From positions 5,490,128-5,554,127 of the forward strand of contig OY811973.1 in the NCBI GenBank assembly GCA_963681505.1: a DNA stretch of 64,000 nucleotides. The letters are read 5' to 3'. The DNA is from Eunapius fragilis. Taxonomy: Eukaryota > Porifera > Demospongiae > Spongillida > Spongillidae. Shown piece by piece: positions 31,375 through 42,369 of the stretch (positions are counted from its first letter, which is position 1; each line of letters opens with the position of its first letter). Made by a program: the position numbers and the translations under genes. The notes beneath the pieces were generated by a model, which worked only from the letters and a program-made list of their open reading frames with translations, ran no database searches and was not told the DNA's origin.

Positions 31375-34300
31375 CACACACACGCACACACACACACAGC
31401 ATATGCTGGGAAATGTATGTGATTAAACCTTTTTGTCATCCTTGGAACATGTCTATGACTGTAGATACTATATTGCAATCGATTTCAAAACCTGAGTTGT
31501 GTCATTGTAAAGCTCCTAAGTCATGGCTTCACACCCAGGTTAAAGAATGTGCCAATTGCCTTGTTAATCACATGCCATCAATACTTACAATCAATCAATC
31601 AATACTTTTCTTTGGTAATTGGTGATGCAATGCAATCTATAATCCAGCCATTCCTGCACTATAACCTTGAAACACACACGCACACACACACACACACACA
31701 CATGCACACACATGCTCACACACACACGCACACACACTCACACACACGCACACACACTCACACACACACACACACACATGATGGATGTATGTGTTGTAGA
31801 AACCTCTCAAGAGCTTATTCTCACAACCCACCCCCATGTTTAGCCACTCTGTTGTAGAAGGATCTGATTAAGGTTTGTTACATGCAGCTCTGAATAACAT
31901 TGTGTCAGGGCTCACTGTGCCCACAAGGGTGCTTTTTATGTCCCATGTAGTTGCAAACCAGGGAAATCAGTACCAATGAATGCAAACACTTGTTTGTGCA
32001 TCTAAATTTTATTTATGGTCAAATTATATCTTGGCAGGAGTACTTCAATACGTTGTTTGGCTGCTATAAGGTGAGTTCATTGTGGCATGCATAGATTGGG
32101 ATTGTGATGGTGGGCATTTTTTGGGAGTGGTTTGAAGGTGTAGGTGGTGGTTTGTAGTCACTATTGTGCATATTGAGATTTTATCAAATGTTGAAATTAG
32201 CAAGGAAAACTCTTGAAAGCCAAATAAGGGTGATGCATGTGACAGCTTTTTGTAAAATGCATCACAGCCCTCACTGATCATCCACATGTGTGCATGTATT
32301 GGCCACTTTAACAGATCCAGGAATGGAAAAATCTGAGTTCCAAATGCTTTCCTCATACTGCCACATTTGACAGAACAGGGTGTACCCATTTAGAGCTCAC
32401 CTCATGAACACCTCTCCTTTTAGAGCTCACCTCATGAGCACCTACCTTTTTTAGAACTCATCTCATAAACACCTACCCTTTTAGAGCTCACCACGTGAAC
32501 ACCTACCCTTTTAGAGTTCCTGTGAGCTGAGAGGGGGTCAGCGCTCACCTTGTCAGCTAGTGTTCTCCTTCTGAGCGTTCACACTTACTTTTGGCATTAA
32601 ACCGCTGTCATGTTATGATATAGTCTGTAATTCAAGCTCTGGGTGTCATTTAATTGGACTTGTTGTATAGCTATACTATTCAAGATATAGTATCACAAAG
32701 TCATTGTTGACAAGTGAAGTTATTTTGGCTACAGCCTAGATGTCAAAGATCAGGGCTACATCTTGAGCCTTCAGAATTAGATTTCATGACCAGAATTGTA
32801 TGTGGTTTATAAATATAAGTGGTGGTAATCATTGATTCTCTGATCACACACATGCTTTGTACTATCTATGGAGGAAAGTGACCGTACTATGTGAAATGTC
32901 CATGTTATACATGTACCTATATGGTTCTTAAGTAATTAATGTCCTTTCTTAAACACAACGACCAATTGCATAACATTTATTAGCAATGACCAGTTTATCC
33001 CCCCTTCATTAATTTCTGGTTACATTGTAGCCTCCACTATCGATCTTTTCTGAAGTCATATCTTTGGCAGGTTCAAGGTGGGGCATGAATTTGTCACTTA
33101 GAGTAGCCTCGTGAACTGGTTCTGGCATACCTTCCATTTGTGGCCATGTCCACTACACCTCCAGCCCATTCCAGCCCAGCTACCTTTGGCACTTTCATTA
33201 TACCAAAGTGCTGGTTTATTGTGTTAATTCACACACTTTGTTCAACTGCAACCTCAAACATCCTTGACAAACATTGATAATACCATGAGACATCTAAAAT
33301 TGAATGTCATTTTTTTAACAACAAGATATGCCATGTAACTTGTCCTAACATTTCAAGCTAGTATACAGATGTTTACAACAGGTTCACTCAATTGAACCTC
33401 ATAGTTCCACTATTGTTACCAACTCTGGGATCATGTTTGACCTTAAAACCATTCCTTGCTGCAGTGGAGGTAATGGCATGAATTAATGATCCCAATGAGC
33501 AGTGAATGGGAAGGGTCAAGGGGAAATGTCCGGTGGCACAGCTTCATATGGGATCGAGGCAGCAAAAAGGGACCTGGTGCACATTTATTCAAGTTTTCAA
33601 ATTATTTCATATTCAAGTATGTTCTCTACAACTTCTTTTCTTACGCACTGGAAATTAGCCTGTCAATCATGCGAGTTACAGTGGCTTGAACTTCTAATTA
33701 CGCATACATTTTAATTTATCACAAGTCAATGACTTGTGATATGCAATGACTTGTGATACTGTATCAATTCAATACATTAGCTCTTCCTCAGCCTAGTTCT
33801 ACACATGCGCATGTGTTAGCTTCCATTCAGACTAAGTTTAATGCATAACATCGAAGCTACATGCGTGGCCAGTGTGATACACAGGCCCGGCACAAATGGT
33901 CGGGCCAGTAGGGCTTTAGCCCAACCACTTTTTTCCAATATATTATATATATATATAAATAAAGCTATATTGTAAATTGTGCTCTGTCCAAAAATGGGTG
34001 CACGTTCACTTTGGGGCAAGCTGGGTATGAATGTATGATATGAAATCATACTATAATTGAGTGCCATTTTTTTTACTTTGCCATACATACATGCATGTAT
34101 TTACTATACTTTACACATGTTTTCTGACTTTTACAAGTGCAAGCCTTTACTAATACAGTACCTGGTTGGGAAAGGTACCACCACACTTTTTTTCCCTTCG
34201 CCTTCGTACAAGCTGTATCCTGGTGCAACAAGCTCAGCATGTGGTGCATGCTACCATTGCTGGATCCCACCCTGCATTATGGCCAGAGGAGCTTGATTGA

Positions 34301-35335
34301 TTTTTTTTTTCCGGCTCTTAAAATAGTTATGGCTTAATTAAAAATTTGGTGATATGTTAAACTGTTCTTTAGGTATCTGTAATCAATTAGGCCCTGTCTC
34401 TTGGCCGCATCCGATATCCGATTGCATACAATTTACAAAGCTGTAATATTTATCTATGTGAAACCATGAGTATAAAATTAATCAACTGCCGTACTTCTTT
34501 GAAAGCTTTGCGAGGGAGGGGCACATCTTCCCCCCCATAGGTTGAACTTTCTCCTTCCGACAACTCTGTCATTAGAATATAGCCCGATCACTTTTAAGTA
34601 TATTGTTGCGTTGGCCCTGATACAAACCTGAGAACTTCTGTGCTTGACATATCCCGTGGACAGTGTACAAGGATACTCCATTTTGTGTTGGGTAGTAACT
34701 GGTAGCTAACATGCTGGCAATGAAGGCAAGGTAAAACCAAAACCGACTTGTTCAATCAAGTCGGTTTTGGTTTGGTATCACATGGCTGATCTGTTTCCTT
34801 GCCTTCATTGTCAGCATGGTAACCACAAGCTTATAAATGACGAATTTGATTTTGATAACTTCTATGTTAATTTATACTCTGGTGATTATTGCCACTCACA
34901 TTTTAGGCTGTGAAACAATGGATCATAGTAGGGTCCTTGTGGTTGCAAGGTGCAGAATTAGCCTATACCGTATGGTATGCTATATGCTAGAGGAGTCCCT
35001 TACTGATGTCATGATAAAAATGATAAATGATGCCAATCTGTTAAAGCACCAAGACAGACAGAAACATTTTTACATACAGAAGTGGCTTTACATGTTGTAT
35101 ATGAGAGGTAGTATGTGTGCATGTATGTGTGTGCACTTCACAATATTCCAATTCAGTTGTGGCCAGGGGTGCAGCTCATCAATTTCTACATCATACCACT
35201 CAGGTTTCGGTAAGTAATGCAGGTGTTACTTTTCGTTCGTTCACATTTTTATGCTTCATATTACATAGGGTGAATTTTACAAATGTTGTATCATTGGGAT
35301 GGAACACCTATGTTGCCTGGATCGCTCACAGATGA
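29280..35335 (+). CDS. MPV17: MPV17/PXMP2-family inner-membrane protein
   Basis: Eight exons (29280-29361, 29415-29530, 29790-29856, 29904-29932, 29990-30085, 32038-32070, 35157-35209, 35269-35335) join in phase to a 180-residue protein; human MPV17 has 176. Family signatures are LWKWYVRKL near the start, GLGDIIAQQAVE, GPVIATWFKALD, VAFAPLLFLCLLPLF, LWPGVQLINFYIIPLRFR and the final WNTYVAWIAHR. MPV17 is a small four-helix protein of the mitochondrial inner membrane needed for mitochondrial DNA maintenance. PXMP2 is the peroxisomal relative, and the sequence alone does not settle which. Introns 5 and 6 are large (2.0 and 3.1 kb) and contain microsatellites and MITEs. A repeat of the start region at 29229-29247 makes a short upstream ORF. 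Confidence 0.9.
31101..31136. repeat. (TG)n microsatellite
   Basis: This is an alternating GT run in MPV17 intron 5. Confidence 0.95.
31323..31398. repeat. (CA)n microsatellite
   Basis: This is about 38 CA units with a few TG and CG interruptions, in MPV17 intron 5. The frame through it is an artefact. Confidence 0.95.
31672..31778. repeat. (CA)n microsatellite, interrupted
   Basis: This is about 107 bp of CA repeats with ACGC, ATGC and ACTC variants, in MPV17 intron 5. Confidence 0.95.
32389..32516. repeat. Four-copy ~32 bp tandem repeat
   Basis: The unit resembles TTTAGAGCTCACCTCATGAA followed by CACCTACCC. Four degenerate copies follow one another in MPV17 intron 6. Confidence 0.8.
33545..33725. 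mobile_element. Partial MITE related to 25696-25949
   Basis: The left end CATATGGGATCGAGGCAGCA and the interior TTACGCACTGGAAATTAG match the element at 25696-25949 in reverse. Only one inverted end is present. It lies in MPV17 intron 6. Confidence 0.65.
34708..34818. repeat. Nested perfect hairpin in MPV17 intron 6
   Basis: Outer arms ATGCTGGCAATGAAGGCAAG and CTTGCCTTCATTGTCAGCAT flank an inner hairpin with 17 bp arms (AAACCAAAACCGACTTG and its complement) and a loop of about 6 bases. It may be a small foldback transposon or an RNA hairpin. Confidence 0.7.
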
Positions 35336-35455
35336 TGGATCAGGCACACTTCCCTATTTCACCACTTACAGGCATACCATTTGTTGAACCATTCTGGATC
35401 TGTATGTAGCATGTGAAATGAATTGTATTGTCTAAACAATTATCTGATTCATCCA

Positions 35456-35908
35456 TCACTCTTTCCATCTATGGCCACAATTAGTACATTTGAAAAAGAT
35501 GGTCATGGGTTCGTCAGCTGAGCGTGTCTGCATCTGCATGAAGTACGCCTTTTGGTTCCTGCACTTAGGACAGGTCTCTGGAGAAAATTAGATGGTGAAG
35601 GGGGGGGGGGGGGGGGGGGGTTGAAGCAAAAGATTCGAATTCGTACCGTTTGTTTCATCAACATTCTCCCATGCTGCTGAGCCGCCCAACACGTCGTCTA
35701 CCTCCTTCAACTTGGGACACGAATACGAAGAAACCTGGGACCGGTTTTATACGTACTAGCTGTCTCGTCCAATGAATAATTTCATGTATACTCTTACCTT
35801 GGTCTTAATATTCTGTATATAAGGACATGTGTTGCAAGCAAACCTGTAAGTCGATACGCCTTCTTCCACGATCAGTAAGTTCCCGCAGGTTGGGCAGAAA
35901 AGGTGCAT
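35456..35908 (-). CDS. POLR3K: RNA polymerase III subunit RPC10 (C11)
   Basis: Three exons (35908-35798, 35734-35647, 35577-35456) give a 106-residue protein; the human protein has 108. It begins MHLFCPTCGNLLIVEEG, the N-terminal zinc ribbon. The linker contains CPKLKEVDDVLGGSAAWENV. The C-terminal zinc ribbon has CPKC, QTRSADEPMT and CTNCGHRW. This RSADEP motif is the TFIIS-like acidic hairpin used for RNA cleavage and transcription termination by polymerase III. A run of 21 G/C lies inside the second intron (35600-35620). The gene is head to head with the gene starting at 36011. Confidence 0.95.
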
Positions 35909-36010
35909 TATTCAGCAAAGCCTCGACCCCAGCCCATATTATGAACGCTTTTGACGCATGCGCAAAAATAAGAAGCGTTCAATCAGCGTCTCAATTCTGC
36001 AGAACAAATC
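35909..36010. promoter_or_regulatory. Divergent promoter between POLR3K and the 36011 gene
   Basis: Only 102 bp separate the two start codons. The palindrome CGCATGCGC followed by AAAA lies at 35955-35963, as in the doublecortin/eEF1A promoter. Confidence 0.65.
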
Positions 36011-39000
36011 ATGCCGCCGTCAGAAACAAACCCGCATCGTGAACAAGAAACTTTACTTCCGCACGTTAAATCGTACAGAAGAATTTTAGCAAGGAACAAC
36101 GACTTCTTTATTACCGAACTGTCCAATAAGTGGCAATCCGATTATGAACGTAGGAAAAGAAACTTAAATTGTGGATTTTTTTCTGTAAATACTTTGCCCT
36201 ACAAAACATGCGGCGGCGAAATGAAGGGGCACTTGGATCGTTACGAAATTGCCAGGGAACACTTGAAAACAGTGACGGCATATTGCCATCCATCGGTACG
36301 CGACTTCTGTGGGAGAGAGATCTTCATTATTCCGTAATTTGTACTTCCAGGAACATCGTCAAAGTGAAATGTATACGAGCCATCAATCACATGTCGTAAG
36401 TGCGATCACGAGAAATTTGAAGTTGAATGAATGGGGGAAATGTATAATATTTATTAAGATCCGGGTGGCGAGAACGTCAGCGCAAAAGAGGGCTGTACCA
36501 AAGTCCATGAGTGCAGGTTTGTCTGATATCGTGCTGGAGTTAAATGCTACTAAGAGAGGCATCCGAAGTACTAACGCTGGAAGTTCGTTTCTCTCCATGG
36601 CGGAGGAGGAAGGAAGAAGGAAGGTATTTGCTGTGGTGGTACTCAGTTGGGTATACAGTAATATTTTAAGTTTGATGCTTTTTCTATTTTTAACTATTTT
36701 TTAAAGGCTATAATTCGTACCACCAAAGCTGCCAAGACAGTTGAATTCAATGGAAAACCAGTGACAGTGCACAATCCTTCAGTCTTTCTCTCACAACTGA
36801 TCAGCACAGCAGTTAGCAAAACTTGCCTTGTAATGGGTGATCTGTGCCCACAAACACAAAAGGATATTGTTTGGCATGACCCAAATGATCAAGAAGACTT
36901 TTTGGAAGACCAATCAGATGCTTTGTCAGACACTGCTGATGACAATACATGTGCAATCATTAAGTAACCGTTCTCAGCTGAGCAGAGAGAGTTAAGTAAT
37001 TAAATCAAATTTTCCACCACAGCATGCCTACAGAACAAGTTAGAAAATGGTTCTTTGCTAGGCTGCAGTCAATATATGCCATTCTCTGCTGCATCAGTGG
37101 TATCAAAATAAAAGACCTGAAAAGCAAGGTTCATAGAAGCACACAAATGAAGGAAACACCCCATTCACTGCATTCCTCTCCTACCCACCAGGAAACACTT
37201 TCTCCTGATGTGATCAAGGCCCTTTGTCGCAAGCCCCATCCTCCTATAGCAAAGAGCCAATTCTACTCTCAGTACCACAAAAGGCATGCCAAACATGCTA
37301 CACTTTTCACTGGAGCTAGTGATGCCCAGAGAAATCTTAGGAGTAGCCTTCAGAGGTATGTGTGCACCAGGGGGCGGGGACATGTATGGGCAGGGTAAAG
37401 GGCAGTAAAATGTATTTCATTTGCCAATGTTTAAAAGTAGCAGGTGCTCTGAGAAAAGCTTCAAAGACTCGCAGGAAACCAAGGATAGTATAGTTGACCA
37501 TGGCAAAGCAGTACATCCTTCAATGTCCCAACAGCTGAGCAGGTTGCCTTCATCTGTGCAGCAATCATTGTATACAGCATTCGATAACAGAAGGTAAAAA
37601 ATGTCTGCTCATAATAATGTCACTTCAAATTCAATTATTCTTAGAGCTATTCCAGCGTGGCAGAGGCAAACTGTTTATATAGAGGATGAAAGCCACCAGT
37701 TAGTACTGAAATGTCTAGCGTTATAAGTGTGCTTCCAATTTTCTTGTTTTCTAAGACTTGACATGGAAGGTCAATTGAAAGAGAAGGTTGCTGCCTTCTG
37801 TCACTTAAAAGGCATGATTGCTCTTGCAACCAAGACTGCCATTAAGAAGCGACAGTTGTAAGTTATTAAGCACACGTTGCACCAAATTTGTATGCAGATA
37901 AGCACTATAGCTATAGTTAGTTCGGTCAAATGCATGCATAATTATGATCTTGAAATTTTTTTATGTGAATACAAAACAATGCAGAGTATATAATAGCTTT
38001 CATTGCTGATATTTTTATATTCCATGATTGTATTTGAGTGCTGTTAGAGTGGTAACACAGTGGCAACACTTTTACAATTTATACTTTGCAGCCCCCCACT
38101 TTAGTATGTACATATACAGTGACAAATCACTTTCCATCTCCAGACACCTACAAGACAGCCTTCTTGCAAAGATGAAAGAACTTGACCACAAATTTGGAGT
38201 AGATGCTAAAGATGCATTGACTTTGGCACGCAAGAAAGCATTTGACATGACAAGAGACAGTGAAGCAGAAGAAAAAGAGAATAATCCTAACTGGTAAGGA
38301 GTTTGTTAATTTGCAGGGCTATCAAGCACAAGATGCTAGTTGTTTATATGCACTTATAAATAGCTCCTCTCACACAAAATACTTCTGCTGAGTCAACAAG
38401 TGTTGACAAGACCTTGTGGTTGAGGTTTTATGGCTTGTGGTACCTCATCATCTCCTCCCAACGACCAAGGTGGTACATGTTTGCATGTACATGCAGTCAG
38501 TTCTTATATGGGACTGCATATGCATATATGGGACAGTGTCCAGCAAAATCACCCTTTTCAAGTTTTCAAATTTTTTTATTTTCCATGAGCTCCAAAGAGC
38601 TTTTATCAAATGGTCCTTACGCATCCTAAATTGGACTATCCATCATAAAGTTATATTAGGCACTGAATTTATAATTATCCATACATTTCAATGCATTAGA
38701 TTTGTTTTGCTTGTCCTAGAAATTTTGAAAAAGTATCACAAGGGTGATTTTGCTGGACACTGTACACTATGCATTAGATAATAATACAGAAGGTACAGGT
38801 ACATTCGAATAGCTGATTCACTGAACACATTTTATCCACAAGGAGGGGTCCACTCTATTGTAATTTAACTACTCTGAGCATAACATGCTTCTATGAACAT
38901 GCTGCATACTGTAGGCTGCGTGAACTGCAGAAGGAAGCAGTCACTATATATGGACCAAATAACCCAAGGGTCCAGGACCTGCTGGAAAATTTAAGGACAT

Positions 39001-39358
39001 TTATCGGCCTTGATGGTGTTACTCCGTGTGCAATTGTGAGTTCATATGAAGCTGAGCAGCTTGCTATTTACATCAAAGTACACACCTCCAGGAGAAGCTG
39101 TGCTATCTGGTCATGTCGTTGCCTGCAAACCATTTATGCACTCGACCAGTGATTACAGCCATACAGGTGAGCTGTGTATAATGCTAACTGCATTGTCAAC
39201 TTAACTTATTCGAGGCCAAACATTAGTTTGTGCTCGAGCATGTGCTGAACACGTCTCCAAAGCTGTGTGAACTGTGGTTCAATATACGAAGACTACCATT
39301 CATAGCAAATGAAGTGACTGATTGTAGCCATATTTTTGGTCTAATGACAACAGTGTAG
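36011..39358 (+). CDS. Uncharacterised 12-exon gene, possibly CCDC60-like
   Basis: Twelve exons (36011-36295, 36351-36395, 36459-36623, 36707-36963, 37023-37355, 37444-37593, 37645-37698, 37756-37857, 38144-38293, 38915-39035, 39092-39166, 39227-39358) join in phase with GT-AG introns to 622 residues. The consistent phases make the model convincing. The protein is mostly helical and charged. It contains RKWFFARLQSIYAILCCISG at the centre and a C-terminal helical part with LCTRPVITAIQFVLEHVLNT. The C-terminal layout recalls coiled-coil protein CCDC60, remembered rather than compared. No catalytic motif is seen. Intron 9 contains the MITE at 38533-38763. Candidate AATAAA signals lie at about 39398-39420. 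Confidence 0.75.
38533..38763. mobile_element. Palindromic MITE
   Basis: Ends ACAGTGTCCAGCAAAATCAC and GTGATTTTGCTGGACACTGT are perfect inverted repeats about 24 bp long. The interior has CTATCCATCATAAAGTTAT. A half copy lies at 4905-5060. No clear target duplication is seen. Confidence 0.8.
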
Positions 39359-39536
39359 ACACTAAGTTTTGTGGTTGTAATTTTGTGTGCTATGTAAAAA
39401 TAAATGGTATAAAATAAAATAAAGAATTTGAAATTTAAAACAGTGACACTAAGGTTGATTTAAAAAGTAAAGCTTTGTGAATATGATGCAGCCCTGCAAA
39501 GAAGAAATTTGCTGTTGCCTTTCCTTGCTGAACCAT

Positions 39537-40673
39537 CTAGCGTGGTGTGTGCGTCTGCTTCTTCCTAGCAATGTAACGCTTCTTGCCCTCTTCATAACGC
39601 ATTTTCTCATCCTCAGTTAGCAGTGTCAGTGGAGCAATAGGGATACCCTGATCTCCAATTACCACACAGGTGAAGTAGGCACTAGCAATTCGCTGACTTC
39701 TGCCCTGAAGCCCTTCCGCTTCACACGTCACTTCAACTTCAATGGACCTGTTGCTTGTAAACGTGGGCCATGCAGTGAAGAACATCACCTCGCCATTCCT
39801 TACAGGCTCAAGGAAGTTGATGGCATCAATACAGGCTGTCAGTACATAGGTCCTGCAGTGACGAATGGCACAAATCACTGCAGTGTTATCCATCATCTTC
39901 ATCAATGTTCCACCAACAACATAACCATTTATGCAGTCCGATGGGAGAACGATGTTTGCCAGAGTCGACTGAGAAGCCAGGACAGTGTGCCTTTCAACGT
40001 TTGGGTGAGGGAAATAGCTAAGTTCCATCATACCACGACGCTTTTCGTTCAAGGCCAGTCGTTCAGCCTTCTGCCTCTTGTATCTCTCTACCCCAGCGTT
40101 TCGTTCCTCAACTGAAAGACCGTTTAGAGGTGGAACAATAGTTGGACTGAATTTAGTTTCAACCTCAACGCCGGGTGGTACTGCGATATACCACAGGGTA
40201 GCGGTGTTGGTATGGCGACGGCTTCCAGTTCGAACGTTTTCGGCCCACACATCAACAGTCACCTCCATGGAACGTGGTGAAGTATACGTAACAGCTGCCT
40301 GGAGCTGAGATATCTCTCCAACATACATTGGCTGAAGGAAGTCAATGTGGTCAACTCGAGCGAGAACGGTGATGACGTGATCCTTTTCTCCTCTTCCTTT
40401 ATTACAATGCCTCGTCGCAACTATATTACCCGCCTGCTCGACCAGTTTGAGTGTGATACCACCGTGCACATTACCACGAGGATTTGTATCATCAGGACCC
40501 ATCACACGACTCAGTTCTATAGGAGCCGACGTAGGAAGTGCCGGTTGACTTAATTGCGAAAATAATGAACTGTGCAAACATCTGAATGGCAACCATTTTG
40601 ATATAATAGGGCGTCGATCCAACGTTCTAGGAATCAAGTACCGGTATCGCGAGAATCTTCTTAAAACAAACAT
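39537..40673 (-). CDS. ACOT7-like acyl-CoA thioesterase A (tandem array)
   Basis: This 378-residue, intronless gene encodes a double hotdog-fold thioesterase that hydrolyses long-chain acyl-CoA to fatty acid and CoA. The first hotdog domain (about 50-170) has PDDTNPRGNVHGG with the catalytic asparagine. The second (about 225-355) has PSDCINGYVVGG with the catalytic aspartate. The N-terminus is rich in arginine and lacks acidic residues (FVLRRFSRYRYLIPR), suggesting a mitochondrial presequence. It is the most diverged N-terminal half of the four tandem genes. Confidence 0.9.
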   Translation of the reverse strand: MFVLRRFSRYRYLIPRTLDRRPIISKWLPFRCLHSSLFSQLSQPALPTSAPIELSRVMGPDDTNPRGNVHGGITLKLVEQAGNIVATRHCNKGRGEKDHVITVLARVDHIDFLQPMYVGEISQLQAAVTYTSPRSMEVTVDVWAENVRTGSRRHTNTATLWYIAVPPGVEVETKFSPTIVPPLNGLSVEERNAGVERYKRQKAERLALNEKRRGMMELSYFPHPNVERHTVLASQSTLANIVLPSDCINGYVVGGTLMKMMDNTAVICAIRHCRTYVLTACIDAINFLEPVRNGEVMFFTAWPTFTSNRSIEVEVTCEAEGLQGRSQRIASAYFTCVVIGDQGIPIAPLTLLTEDEKMRYEEGKKRYIARKKQTHTPR

Positions 40674-40786
40674 TACCGATACTAATAATAACTTAACCCG
40701 ACGCGGAAAATGTAAGATTTAATATATCAGTGATATTGAGCACAGCCATATATATTCTAGACGTGAACAGAGAAGGAATACCGAAG

Positions 40787-41980
40787 CTATGTAGCTTGAT
40801 CTTTTTTATGCCGCAGCTCTTTCCTGTCAATGTACCGCTTCTTGCCTTCTTCAAAATGTCTCTTTTCATTTTCAGTTTCTACTTTCAGTGGAACAATTGG
40901 ATCTCCGAGAGTTACAAATGTATAAAATGCACTTGCCACTTGTCTTCTTCTGACAAGAAGCCCTTCGGCTTCACACGTCACCGCTACTTCAATGGACCTG
41001 TTGCTTGTAAACGTGGGCCATGCAGTGAAGAACATCACCTCGCCATTCCTCACAGGCTCAAGGAAGTTGATGGCATCAATACAGGCTGTCAGTACAAAGG
41101 TCCTGCAGTGACGAATGGCACTAATTCCTGCAGTGTTATCCATCATCTTCATCAATGTTCCACCAACAACATAATCATCTATGCAGTCTGACGGGTGAAC
41201 AATGTTTGCCAAAGTCGATTGAGAAGCCAGGACAGTGTAATCCTCTAGTGATGCATGAGAACAACTGCAGACCTTTCCTGCAACCATTTTAATTGTGGAC
41301 GAAGCCATTCGATCAGCCTTCTGTCTCTTGTACCTATCCTGCCCAGCGTCTAGTTCCTCAGGGGAAAGCCCTACCAGAGGTGGAACAGGAAGGGGGCTGA
41401 GCTTAACTGAAAACTCTACATCAGGTGAAACTGCTACATACCACAGGGTAGCGGTGTTGGTATGGCGACGAATTCCTGTGAGGACGTTTTCGGCCCACAC
41501 ATCAACAGTTACCTCCATGGAGCGTGGTGAGGTGTATGTAACAGCTGCCTGGAGCTGAGATATCTCTCCAACATACATTGGCTGAAGGAAGTCAATATGG
41601 TCAGCCCTAACCAGGACTGTGATGACAGGGTCCTTTCCTCCTCTGTCCTTATTGCAGTGCCTAGTGGCAACTATATCACCAGCCTGCTCTACCATTTTCA
41701 GTATGGTGCCACCATGAACGTTGCCTAAAGGATTGGTATCATCAGGTACCATCACGCGACTCAGTTTGATGGGAGCGCATGAAGGAAGAGCCGGCTGACG
41801 CTGATATAATAATGGAGAAGAATTGTGCAACGATCTAATCCGTACATCCGGGCCAGTATCTATAGCGGATCTGTTCGTGCGTCGTTTTTGCAGACAGAAT
41901 CCAACTGACGTTCTACGTTGTGTAGAAACAGTTCTGGATGTTTGTAAAGCGCATCTGATGAGGTTCTTAGCAGCATTCAT
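40787..41980 (-). CDS. ACOT7-like acyl-CoA thioesterase B (mosaic copy)
   Basis: The start is placed at MNAAKN (41980) to match copy C, although the frame is open to 42049. This gives 397 residues. Both hotdog domains keep catalytic motifs (PDDTNPLGNVHGG and PSDCIDDYVVGG). The first half closely resembles copies C and D (DPVITVLVRADHID), while the second half closely resembles copy A (FLEPVRNGEVMFFTAWPTF). That pattern points to unequal crossing-over or gene conversion. The arginine-rich N-terminus suggests mitochondrial import. There is no intron. Confidence 0.9.
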   Translation of the reverse strand: MNAAKNLIRCALQTSRTVSTQRRTSVGFCLQKRRTNRSAIDTGPDVRIRSLHNSSPLLYQRQPALPSCAPIKLSRVMVPDDTNPLGNVHGGTILKMVEQAGDIVATRHCNKDRGGKDPVITVLVRADHIDFLQPMYVGEISQLQAAVTYTSPRSMEVTVDVWAENVLTGIRRHTNTATLWYVAVSPDVEFSVKLSPLPVPPLVGLSPEELDAGQDRYKRQKADRMASSTIKMVAGKVCSCSHASLEDYTVLASQSTLANIVHPSDCIDDYVVGGTLMKMMDNTAGISAIRHCRTFVLTACIDAINFLEPVRNGEVMFFTAWPTFTSNRSIEVAVTCEAEGLLVRRRQVASAFYTFVTLGDPIVPLKVETENEKRHFEEGKKRYIDRKELRHKKDQAT

Positions 41981-42115
41981 ATTTCTTCGTAAACATCTAT
42001 TACCACACCCACCGGAAAAATTAACTAGACATGACGTCGCATGATGCAATCATTTATAGTAAAGAAGGCATTATGCAGCATTGCTATAATAATATAGCTG
42101 CAGCGGCTGAGCGTT

Positions 42116-42364
42116 CAGAGCCGACGCCGGCATTTAAAAAGTGGTGCGGCCAAACCGCGCGCAGGCCGGGCGCTTGTATGAAATGAAACAAAGGATTGAT
42201 GAGCAAAAAGGAGCCACAAGCGAGATGAGTATTAAATGAATAGCACTTGCATCATGCAGCAGAGTACGCAATTAACTATAAAGTATAATTTTTTTTTTAA
42301 ATCGAAGTTTCAAAAAGTGGTGCGGCCATGGCCGCACCTGCTTGAACGGCCGGCGTCGGCCCTG
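42116..42364. mobile_element. GC-rich MITE with 5 bp target duplication
   Basis: Inverted ends CAGAGCCGACGCCGGC and GCCGGCGTCGGCCCTG are flanked by GCGTT on both sides (42111-42115, 42365-42369). Both halves repeat AAAAAGTGGTGCGGCC. The superfamily is not assigned. It sits upstream of thioesterase copy B. Confidence 0.75.
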
Positions 42365-42369
42365 GCGTT

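Noticed and set aside
31278-31857. Histidine/threonine-repeat ORFs
   Set aside because: They are translations of CA microsatellites inside an MPV17 intron.
39858-41558. Plus-strand frames opposite the thioesterase genes
   Set aside because: They recur at equivalent places in each copy only because the antisense genes are conserved.
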